Of a stretch of 64,000 nt of DNA, positions 45,261-52,317 are shown piece after piece (position 1 is the first letter of the stretch; every line of letters begins with the position of its first letter). The notes under the pieces are model-generated. The model ran no database searches. It saw nothing but the letters and a program-made list of their open reading frames with translations, and was not told the origin of the DNA. Position numbers and translations under genes: made by a program. This DNA comes from Chromobacterium paludis (GTDB lineage: Bacteria; Pseudomonadota; Gammaproteobacteria; Burkholderiales; Chromobacteriaceae), in the NCBI RefSeq assembly GCF_008275125.1, contig NZ_CP043473.1, positions 930,001 through 994,000 on the forward strand, written 5' to 3'.

Positions 45261-48106
45261 TACAGGATTTCCCATTCACCGGACCCGATCAGAGTCTTGA
45301 TGTTGTTGACGCCGGGCAGATGGAGGCGGTCGGTCATGCCGCTGCTGTTCAGCGTGCCGGACGCGATTTTCTTGCCGGTATCGGCGGAGTAGTAGACGTA
45401 TTTTTTGCCGCTGAACTCGGGATGCGCCTCAGTTAGCAACTGGGCATCGATCTGCTCGGTGCAGACGATCTTTTTGTACTGCGGTTGTGACCAATCCATG
45501 CAGGCTGGGCCATCGAGTGTATGGCTGGCGCCCTTTACCGTTACTTTGCCGGGGGCATGGACCTCGATATTGCCGCCCTTGATGCGAATGTAGGCGCCGC
45601 CGGCGGTCAGCAAGATTTCGTCGCCGGCGTGGACGATAATCTTGTCCTTGCATGAGGTGATGGTGACATCCTTATCCGCCGTCAGCTCCATCGCGTCGCT
45701 CTGCGCCTGCACCTGCACTTTGCCCTTGGCGGCGATCAGCTTCAGCGCCACCTTGTCTTTCACCCCGGCCACGAACAGGCTGATGTGCTGGCCCACGTTG
45801 TGCAGCCAGCGCCGGCCCGTGGTGTGGTTGGCGTCGCGCTGGGCGACCAGGTTGAGGTTGGTCCCTGCAGAGACGGTTTGGCTTTGTTCGGTCAGGGAGG
45901 CGATGCCGGCCGGGCCGGACAGGATCAGCAGCGGCTGTTGGCCGGCTTGTTCTTTCGCGGTTTTGCCGTCTTTGTCGGTGTTGCTGCCGGCTTCCCAGGC
46001 TTTGAGCGCGTCGACGTGGTGCTGCAGGTGCCCATCTGGCTTTTTGCCGGTTTTGGCGTTGTCCGGGCCGATTTCGTCGGGGCCGGTTTCCATGGTGTCG
46101 GCGAGCTGCCCGCTGGCGGTTTCGGCCAGCGCTTGGCTGAGCGACAGCGCCGCGTCGAGTTGGGATTGGGCGTGTTCGCGCGCCAGCTGTTTGCCGCCGG
46201 CGCCGTTCTGCGCTTCGGTGGACAGCAGCAGGCCGTGGGCGGCGCGGATGGCGCCGTGCTGGTCGGTGCGCAGCTCGAAACCATCGCCGCGCGGCTGGGC
46301 TTTGCCGTGGCTGCGCGGATGGGTGAGGAAGCCCTGATTCAGCTGGGTCTTGCCGGATTCGCTGGATAGTTTGGCGCGCACTTCGCCGGGGGTGTCGTCG
46401 AACAGCAGCTCGTTGTAGCCGCCGCCCTGGTGTTCTTTCGATTTGATGCCGGACAGCGTTTTGTTGGCGGGCAGCGCGCCGGCGCCGCTGAAGTCCGGCG
46501 TCGGGTGGCTGCCGTTGTACAGCACGCCAGTGATCACGGGGCGGTCAATGTCGCCTTCGATGAAGTCGACCAGCACTTCCTGGCCGATGCGCGGGATGAA
46601 CTGGTGGCCGAAGCCGGCGCCGGCGCTGGGCATGGCCACGCGCAGCCAGCAGCTGGATTTGTCGTCGAGGTTGGCGCCGAACTGGGCATGTTCCTGCGGC
46701 CGTTGCCAGTGGAACTGCACCTTGATGCGGCCTTGGGCGTCGGTGTAGATCTCGTCGGCGGCTTGGTCCGTCGGTTCGGCCGGGCCGACCACGGTGGCGG
46801 TTTGCACGCCGAGCGAGGTGGGTTTGGCCTGCGCGGTGTGGGCGTAGGCCGGGGTTAGCGGGATGCCGCGGCGCTGGGCCTGGATGCGGGTGGTGAAGGG
46901 GCTCTCGCTCGCGGCGAGACGCCCCCTCTCCCCCTGCCCCTCTCCCGCGAGGGGAGAGGGGAGGAAACGACCCTTGCCAGCGCCGTTCTCTTGCAAAGCG
47001 GCGTCGGTGGCGAGCCCTGCCGCCAGCAGGCCCGGCGCGGCCAGGCTCAGTTGCTGGGCCAGGTCGGCCGGCAGGTTGTTGCGGGCGTGAAGGGTTTGGC
47101 CGGTGACGACGAATTCGCGGTCTTGCGCGCTGTCGGTTTCGTGCGCCGGGTGGTCGTCCAGGCGGAACCACTGGCCGGCGGTCAGGCCGCGCAGGGTGCC
47201 GCCGCCTTCAAATTGTTTGGCTTGCAGGTCGTAAGCCTGCTGCCGCAGCTGGGCGTAGCGGGAGAGCGGTTCGGCGCCGCCGGCGTAATACAGGCCTTGC
47301 GGGTCGTAGTCCTGCAGGGTGGATTGCAGCGCGGCGCCATCCTGGCCTTGCTCGATGCGGCTTTGATCGCCCACCTGCTGGGTGGACACCGGCTGGTAGT
47401 CGAAAGTGGCCAGCGCCACCTGGCCGGGCACGATCTGGCGCGCGGCCTGCCAGTCGGTCAGGCCGTCTTCTTCCTCGGTGGCGTCGGCGCGGTGGAAACG
47501 CGCGCGCTCGATCTGGGCCGGCGGCAGGCTGTAGACGTCGTCGAACACCACCAGCTTGACCTGGGGCGCGTCGCCGTCCACATGCTCGAAGCGCCAGGCG
47601 TAACCCTCTTCGTGCATCAGTCGCACGATGAAGTCGTAGTCGCTCTCGCGGTATTGCAGGCAGTAGCTGCGCGCATCGGCCTGGCCCACTTGCAGCGCCA
47701 GCGCCTGGCCGCGGGCGAAGGCGGGGTTGGCTTGCTGATGCTCGGTCAGGATCTGCTCGATGATCTGCGGAACGGTCAGGTCCTGGAACACGCGCGAAGT
47801 GCGGCGGTGGCGCAGCAGGGCGAACGGCGGTTCGATGGTCAGCGCGTACTTGGCGAAGCCGCCGTCCGCGCCTTCCAGCTTGGCCTGGCTGACCACGCCG
47901 CAGCGGATGGACTCGCCGCCCTGGGCGTCCTCGATGCCGATGCGGGCCGGCAGGCCAAGCAGGGTCTTCAGCTCGATGGCGCCGTCCGGCGACAGGCAGC
48001 GGACGGTGAAGCGATACGGCCGGGACACCCCTTCCTCGCCGTCCAATGCCAGCGGCGGCAGCTGTTCGGCGGCGGTCCTGGGTGAAGGCGGAGGCGAAGC
48101 TGGCAA
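45260..48106 (-). CDS. vgrG: VgrG1, T6SS spike protein (altered N-terminus)
   Basis: The protein of 948 residues, read from a TTG at 48106, forms the trimeric T6SS puncturing spike. The gp27/gp5-like body includes RRTSRVFQDLTVPQIIEQIL, YCLQYRESDYDFIVRLMHEEGYAWRFEH, the OB-fold with GRIKVQFHWQ and IPRIGQEVLVDFIEGDIDRPVITG, and the DUF2345 region. The C-terminal 90 or so residues are private and look like a transthyretin-type adaptor (KKYVYYSADTGKKIASGTLNSSG). Compared with vgrG2, 38 bases are missing between two GCCGCC repeats near 48070, so the native ATG at 48125 (MDLSTLLASFASAFTQDRR) is out of frame with the body. Either a TTG start loses about 30 residues, or the gene is off. It is downstream of tssE and leads the cargo operon. 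Confidence 0.85.
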   Translation of the reverse strand: MPASPPPSPRTAAEQLPPLALDGEEGVSRPYRFTVRCLSPDGAIELKTLLGLPARIGIEDAQGGESIRCGVVSQAKLEGADGGFAKYALTIEPPFALLRHRRTSRVFQDLTVPQIIEQILTEHQQANPAFARGQALALQVGQADARSYCLQYRESDYDFIVRLMHEEGYAWRFEHVDGDAPQVKLVVFDDVYSLPPAQIERARFHRADATEEEDGLTDWQAARQIVPGQVALATFDYQPVSTQQVGDQSRIEQGQDGAALQSTLQDYDPQGLYYAGGAEPLSRYAQLRQQAYDLQAKQFEGGGTLRGLTAGQWFRLDDHPAHETDSAQDREFVVTGQTLHARNNLPADLAQQLSLAAPGLLAAGLATDAALQENGAGKGRFLPSPLAGEGQGERGRLAASESPFTTRIQAQRRGIPLTPAYAHTAQAKPTSLGVQTATVVGPAEPTDQAADEIYTDAQGRIKVQFHWQRPQEHAQFGANLDDKSSCWLRVAMPSAGAGFGHQFIPRIGQEVLVDFIEGDIDRPVITGVLYNGSHPTPDFSGAGALPANKTLSGIKSKEHQGGGYNELLFDDTPGEVRAKLSSESGKTQLNQGFLTHPRSHGKAQPRGDGFELRTDQHGAIRAAHGLLLSTEAQNGAGGKQLAREHAQSQLDAALSLSQALAETASGQLADTMETGPDEIGPDNAKTGKKPDGHLQHHVDALKAWEAGSNTDKDGKTAKEQAGQQPLLILSGPAGIASLTEQSQTVSAGTNLNLVAQRDANHTTGRRWLHNVGQHISLFVAGVKDKVALKLIAAKGKVQVQAQSDAMELTADKDVTITSCKDKIIVHAGDEILLTAGGAYIRIKGGNIEVHAPGKVTVKGASHTLDGPACMDWSQPQYKKIVCTEQIDAQLLTEAHPEFSGKKYVYYSADTGKKIASGTLNSSGMTDRLHLPGVNNIKTLIGSGEWEIL

Positions 48107-48125
48107 GGAGGGTGCTGAGGTCCAT
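45665..48125 (-). repeat. Long inverted repeat, left arm (vgrG1 body)
   Basis: From its ATG down to the codons for TADKDVTITS this copy matches 60350-62847 on the opposite strand with only scattered single-base changes plus the 38-base deletion. In the protein I saw only Pro for Leu (AAEQLPPL) and Leu for Ile (RRWLHN). Sequence on either side differs. Confidence 0.9.
46922..46964 (-). repeat. Palindromic GC repeat embedded in vgrG1
   Basis: A 43-base block of C- and G-runs with the palindrome CCCCTCTCCC-GCGA-GGGGAGAGGGG-like core is read in frame as LPSPLAGEGQGERG. This kind of sequence and peptide is widespread as an intergenic repeat in proteobacterial genomes, so here it seems to have inserted into a coding region. 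Confidence 0.7.
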
Positions 48126-48144
48126 GATGTTTTGAGCGGGCGGT

Positions 48145-48621
48145 TTAGCCCTGTACTTTGTAAACGTTGGAGGAAAGCTGCAGCGTGGCGTCGAATGTCA
48201 CCGGCGGTTTGTGCGGATGCACCTTGAGCACCGCGTCCACGCGGAAGCGCAGGTGGCGTTCCATCTCGCGCGGCGCGTCCAGGCTGACGCGCACGCGCGA
48301 CAGTCGGGGCTCGTGCAGCTCGATGGAGCGGCGCAGCTGTTCGCGCAGCAGCTCCCGGTCGTCCGGATTGAGCAGGCTGATGCCGGACAGGTCCGGGATG
48401 CCGTAGCTGAGCAGGCTGTCGCGGACGTGGGGGAAGGGGTCCAGCGCGTCCAGTGGCATCAACCGGGTATTGAGCAGGGCTTCCAAATCGCGCGCCAGCG
48501 CCCGTTTGAACTGGGCCAGTTCAAACAGGCTGATGGATTCGATGTGGCTCTGATCCGGCTCGTCGTCCAGCAGCCGGTCCAGCACCGATGGCAGGATCTG
48601 CGCGTGGCGATTGCCGCTCAT
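48145..48621 (-). CDS. tssE: T6SS baseplate protein TssE
   Basis: A 158-residue gp25-like baseplate wedge protein. PSVLDRLLDDEP at the start, RDLEALLNTR followed by SLLSYGIPDLSGIS, and IELHEPRLSRVRVSL are typical of TssE. The ATG at 48621 overlaps the tssL stop as ATGA; the longer frame to 48717 is a shadow of tssL. It is followed 20 bases on by vgrG1, so the minus-strand operon is tssJ-tssK-tssL-tssE-vgrG1 and cargo. Confidence 0.92.
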   Translation of the reverse strand: MSGNRHAQILPSVLDRLLDDEPDQSHIESISLFELAQFKRALARDLEALLNTRLMPLDALDPFPHVRDSLLSYGIPDLSGISLLNPDDRELLREQLRRSIELHEPRLSRVRVSLDAPREMERHLRFRVDAVLKVHPHKPPVTFDATLQLSSNVYKVQG

Positions 48622-49319
48622 AGCCCGAACACGGCGGCCGCCTGGCGGCCCAGCATCCAGCGGAAGGCGACGAAGATGCCGGCGCCGGCCACGGCCAGCA
48701 GCGCGAAATACAGCCACAGCGGCAGCTCGTGCCGCACATAGGCCTGGAAGCGTTGCGGCAGCTGCCAGTGCGGGGCGAAGTCAGCCTTGCCGCCGCGCAC
48801 TTGCTGGATTTCCTGGCCCAGCTTGTGCACCAGATAGCCCAGCTTCTCCTGGCCCTCCAACAGGTATTTGCCCTGGAAGCCCAGCAGCAGGCAGGTATAG
48901 AACACTTCCAGCGCTTCCACGTGGGCGGCAGGATTGTCGCGCAGCTGTTCCAGGCGATTGAAGAAGCCTTCGCCGGCCAGGTGCTCGCCGAACAGGCGCA
49001 GCTGCAGCGGCATGCGTTCCCATTCGTCGCGCAAGGCGAAGTCCGAAGACAGGATGATTTCGTCCATCAGCGCGCAAAACGCATACTTGGCGTGGCCGAT
49101 GGCACTGGCGTCCTTGCCGAAGTTGCGCGCGTTGCGCTCGAACTGGCTCAGGAAATGGTCCACGCGGCGGTTGAACTCCACCGCGCTGCTGGGCGCGTTG
49201 CCTTCCTTCAGCAGGAACAGCAGATAAATGCCGTCCTCCAGCATTTCTCGCAGATTGGGAGCGGAGGGCGCGGCGACGTCGATGACGCGTTCCGCGGTTT
49301 GGGTCAGGGTTGTGTTCAT
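48618..49319 (-). CDS. tssL: T6SS inner-membrane protein TssL (DotU family)
   Basis: A 233-residue protein with a cytoplasmic DotU domain (LREMLEDGIYLLFLLKEGN, KYAFCALMDEIILSS, FFNRLEQLRDNPAAHVEALEVFYTCLLLGFQGKY) and a single C-terminal membrane anchor (about 205-225). It forms the T6SS membrane complex with TssM and TssJ. It has no fused OmpA-like peptidoglycan-binding domain; the OmpA-like lipoprotein at 59793 may supply that. It starts 6 bases after tssK and overlaps tssE by 4. Confidence 0.93.
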   Translation of the reverse strand: MNTTLTQTAERVIDVAAPSAPNLREMLEDGIYLLFLLKEGNAPSSAVEFNRRVDHFLSQFERNARNFGKDASAIGHAKYAFCALMDEIILSSDFALRDEWERMPLQLRLFGEHLAGEGFFNRLEQLRDNPAAHVEALEVFYTCLLLGFQGKYLLEGQEKLGYLVHKLGQEIQQVRGGKADFAPHWQLPQRFQAYVRHELPLWLYFALLAVAGAGIFVAFRWMLGRQAAAVFGL

Positions 49320-49325
49320 GGTGTG

Positions 49326-50672
49326 TTAGCGGAAGACCGCGATCAGTTCTATTGAAATATTGGCCAGGGTTTGCGGCACGTAGATGCAGACGCTGCGCGA
49401 TTGCAGCATGCGGCTGTAGATCTCGCTGTGCGGCTCAAAGGCGAAATAGTGATTGCCCACGCGAACCGGAATGGCGGACGGGGTTTGGGCGGTGTAGTCC
49501 AGGCTGACGCCGCGCATGGCGGAGTTAAGGATGCGTTCCACATCGTCCGGGGCGCCGATTTTCAGCTTGAGCGGCACGCTCTCGATGATCTGGGCGGCCG
49601 GCAGATCGCTTTGCACCGATAGGTAGAAGTCCACGTTTTCCAGCAGGCGGTCGCTTTCCAGGCGGCCGATGTGGAAGGATGGGCGCGGCGAGTGCAGCGG
49701 GATCACCTTGTAGCGCGCGGAGACCACGGTTTCCAGCAGCTCGCGGATTTGCAGGTCCAGCGGCGGGAACACCTCGTGCAGCTTGTCATGGCGATAGGCC
49801 GGGATGTCGGACAGCGTGTAGAGCGTGGTGAAGGTTTGCAGCTCGCCGCAGAACTCCGCCAGCGCCATGTACAGCTCTTCCGGGTGCAGGGGCTGACACT
49901 GCGACAGGTGGCGCAGGCGCGCGAAATTGCGGTTTACCGTGTGCAGCAGCCAAAACGAGCTGATGTCGGCGGAGCCGAACTCCATCACGCTCTTGGCGCG
50001 CTCGCGGTGCGCGCCGGCCAGGGCCTGGCTCTTCACCAGCAGGATATCCAGCAGGCGGCGCAGCATCTGCATCATTTCGGCCGAGCCTTCAATCGCCAGC
50101 AGGGGAGGCAGGTAGTCCTTGGCCACGGTCCATTGTCCGGTGGCGTCCTTTTCCAGCTGGCACAGCGCGATGGCGTCGTAGCCGTCGCGGTTTTCTTCTT
50201 CCAGCATCAGCTTCACGTCCAGTTGCAGCGTGGACAGGTCCGCCGGTAGCGCCTGGGTGTACAGGTCTGCCGTCTCGGCGTGATCGCTGTGGAAGCGGGT
50301 GGGGCGGGCGCCGGCTTCGCCATTGCGGGTATTGCCGCCATAAGGCTGCAACTGGGCCAGGCAGGCGTAGAGCGTGGTGCGGATGCCCAGCTGCGGCAGC
50401 GTGGACAGGTCGCGGCTCAGCGGCAGCGGGCCATTGCTGGGAGCCTGATACAGGGTGCCGTCACGAAACAGCAGGGCCAGTTCGTCAGCCCGGATCTGTC
50501 CGCCTTTGAGCGCGGCCTCGTCCAGGGTCAGGCGATGCACCCCCCAGGCATGGCGATGGGTCAGCTGCAGCAGGCTGGATTGCGTCTGCTCCTGAAACAG
50601 GGCTTGTTGCTGGAAATGCTGAGGGCGAAGAAACATGCCCTCGCCCCATAAAATTCTATTTGCATGAAGCAT
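49326..50672 (-). CDS. tssK: T6SS baseplate connector TssK
   Basis: A 448-residue trimeric protein that ties the baseplate to the membrane complex. The start ANRILWGEGMFLRPQHFQQQ is the family hallmark, and HPEELYMALAEFCGELQTFT and YFAFEPHSEIYSRMLQSRSVCIYVPQTLANISIELIAV near the end also match. Length is normal. Confidence 0.95.
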   Translation of the reverse strand: MLHANRILWGEGMFLRPQHFQQQALFQEQTQSSLLQLTHRHAWGVHRLTLDEAALKGGQIRADELALLFRDGTLYQAPSNGPLPLSRDLSTLPQLGIRTTLYACLAQLQPYGGNTRNGEAGARPTRFHSDHAETADLYTQALPADLSTLQLDVKLMLEEENRDGYDAIALCQLEKDATGQWTVAKDYLPPLLAIEGSAEMMQMLRRLLDILLVKSQALAGAHRERAKSVMEFGSADISSFWLLHTVNRNFARLRHLSQCQPLHPEELYMALAEFCGELQTFTTLYTLSDIPAYRHDKLHEVFPPLDLQIRELLETVVSARYKVIPLHSPRPSFHIGRLESDRLLENVDFYLSVQSDLPAAQIIESVPLKLKIGAPDDVERILNSAMRGVSLDYTAQTPSAIPVRVGNHYFAFEPHSEIYSRMLQSRSVCIYVPQTLANISIELIAVFR

Positions 50673-50717
50673 TGCGAAATAAACCTTAGCGTGCGATTTT
50701 TAATAATGCCATTGTGA

Positions 50718-51251
50718 TTATTGACCGGTGCCGGGGCATTCTATTTTGCCGCTGTTCGGTTGATCCGGCAGGGCGATGGATTCAGGTTTTATGGCCTTTA
50801 AATAGCACTCGCCAACTTTGAATTTAAGGTCTTTGCTGCGCACTCTTCCCGCGTCATAAAGCAAGCGCCAGAAATGAGAATTGGGCTGGCGAAAGAAGGC
50901 GATCACGCCAACATAATTGGCATTCTCCAGAATGGTTAAATCCAACTCTTTTTTGTCACCTGGCAAAAAGGTCAGGTCCTGACTCGATAAAACATCAGAC
51001 CCCAGCATGTCTTGAATTGGTTTGCCACTGGCCAAAAGGTCAGGTGTCAGCAGTTTGAAGGCCTGGTCGCTTTTGAGTTGGTACACCTGAACCTGTACGG
51101 ACAAGGGTTTGCCTTGCCTGTCCAGGTTCAGCCTCGGGCTTGCCTCGCTTGCCAGGGTGATATTCTTCGGGCCGGCGCAGCCATTGAGCAATGCTAATGC
51201 CGCGGCCAATGGAAGAAGAATGAATTTGTGCCAGAAGGTGTTGTGATTCAT
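50718..51251 (-). CDS. tssJ: T6SS outer-membrane lipoprotein TssJ
   Basis: A 177-residue lipoprotein with signal and lipobox L-L-N-G-C25. The mature part is the beta-sandwich that binds TssM: SVQVQVYQLKSDQAFKLLTPDLL, VGVIAFFRQPNSHFWRLLYDAG and the closing KIECPG, as in the family. It heads the minus-strand T6SS operon and is divergent from tagX, with about 170 bases of shared promoter region. Confidence 0.93.
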   Translation of the reverse strand: MNHNTFWHKFILLPLAAALALLNGCAGPKNITLASEASPRLNLDRQGKPLSVQVQVYQLKSDQAFKLLTPDLLASGKPIQDMLGSDVLSSQDLTFLPGDKKELDLTILENANYVGVIAFFRQPNSHFWRLLYDAGRVRSKDLKFKVGECYLKAIKPESIALPDQPNSGKIECPGTGQ

Positions 51252-51425
51252 ACAATCTGAGCCAGGAAAGTAGGGGTTGGAAATAAGAATGTCAGATGCA
51301 AATTAATCATGGCCTCGCCATATTGCCCGTTTGGCATTTTAATATGGGGGCTTGACTTCTTCGCAAAACAAATCAAGCATATCGCGTTATTCGGATTCAC
51401 ATCAATCTTTCGTATAAATTTTTCC

Positions 51426-52283
51426 ATGATGGTTTTGGCGCCGCTTGCGGTGGTTTGCGTCGTACTGCTTTTGCTGTGGCTGGGTTGGCGGTTTTTCCTT
51501 GGCGGAGCAAGGCTTCGCGTAGAGCAGTCGTCGATTGCAAATCCCCTGAATATGACCTGCGAGCCGGTGGAAATAAACCCGGCGCATCCCCCTATTTTTC
51601 GTCGTCTCAAGGGGGGGTATGACTTGCTTGCGGAGTGGTGGGGCAGGGCGATGCCATGGCTGCTGCCGCTGTTGTCGTTGGGATTGGTCAGCTTGGTTGT
51701 TGTAATTACGCTGCACTTTGCCGGGTATCACCAAGATTCACAGCTGCAACCGCAAAGTTATGCAAACGGCAATCAGATACGGCAGGCGCTGACTGAGGAA
51801 AAGCTGGTCCCGCCGCCGCCGGTGGCCGCCGAGGTGTTCCGCGACGCAGTGGCGGAGAGGCCCCAGTTGGCGTTGGATAAGGCCGACCGGGACTGGGGCC
51901 ATATGGATCAGGCCTTTGTGCAGGACGTGCTCCGCGTGATGGAGCGCATGAAGACGCGTGGATTCCCGATGGTGTTGCTGGAGGGTTACCGCAGCGCCGA
52001 TCGGCAAAACCACCTGGCGGGCGGCAGCGTCAAGGTGACGCAGGCCAAGGGCGGCGAGAGCAAGCACCAGTATGGCCTGGCCGCCGACCTGGCGCCGGTG
52101 CGCAACGGCAAGGTGGTGATTTCCGAGCGCGATGAGTGGGCGATGCAGGCCTACACGGCGCTGGGCGAGGAAGCCAAGGCCCAAGGTTTGGGCTGGGGCG
52201 GCGATTTCAGTTTCCGCGATTACGGCCACATCGAGCGGGCCGGTTCGCTGCGCGCGCTGTTGGCGCGGCGCGCCAAGCAATGA
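51426..52283 (+). CDS. tagX: TagX-like T6SS-associated peptidoglycan peptidase (M15 family)
   Basis: A membrane protein of about 285 residues with two hydrophobic segments (about 3-26 and 78-102) and a C-terminal M15/VanY-like domain (about 160-280). Zinc-binding elements are visible in SKHQYGLAADLAP (His and Asp) and RDYGHIE (His). TagX of Acinetobacter is a peptidoglycan hydrolase thought to open the wall for T6SS assembly, and the position here beside tssM fits. The start is uncertain: 51426, 51429 or 51309, none with a clear ribosome site. Its first segment and basic loop resemble a signal anchor. Confidence 0.8.
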   Translation: MMVLAPLAVVCVVLLLLWLGWRFFLGGARLRVEQSSIANPLNMTCEPVEINPAHPPIFRRLKGGYDLLAEWWGRAMPWLLPLLSLGLVSLVVVITLHFAGYHQDSQLQPQSYANGNQIRQALTEEKLVPPPPVAAEVFRDAVAERPQLALDKADRDWGHMDQAFVQDVLRVMERMKTRGFPMVLLEGYRSADRQNHLAGGSVKVTQAKGGESKHQYGLAADLAPVRNGKVVISERDEWAMQAYTALGEEAKAQGLGWGGDFSFRDYGHIERAGSLRALLARRAKQ

Positions 52284-52317
52284 ATTGTTTTAAAAGTTCC
52301 TAGGGGAAGGTGATTTG

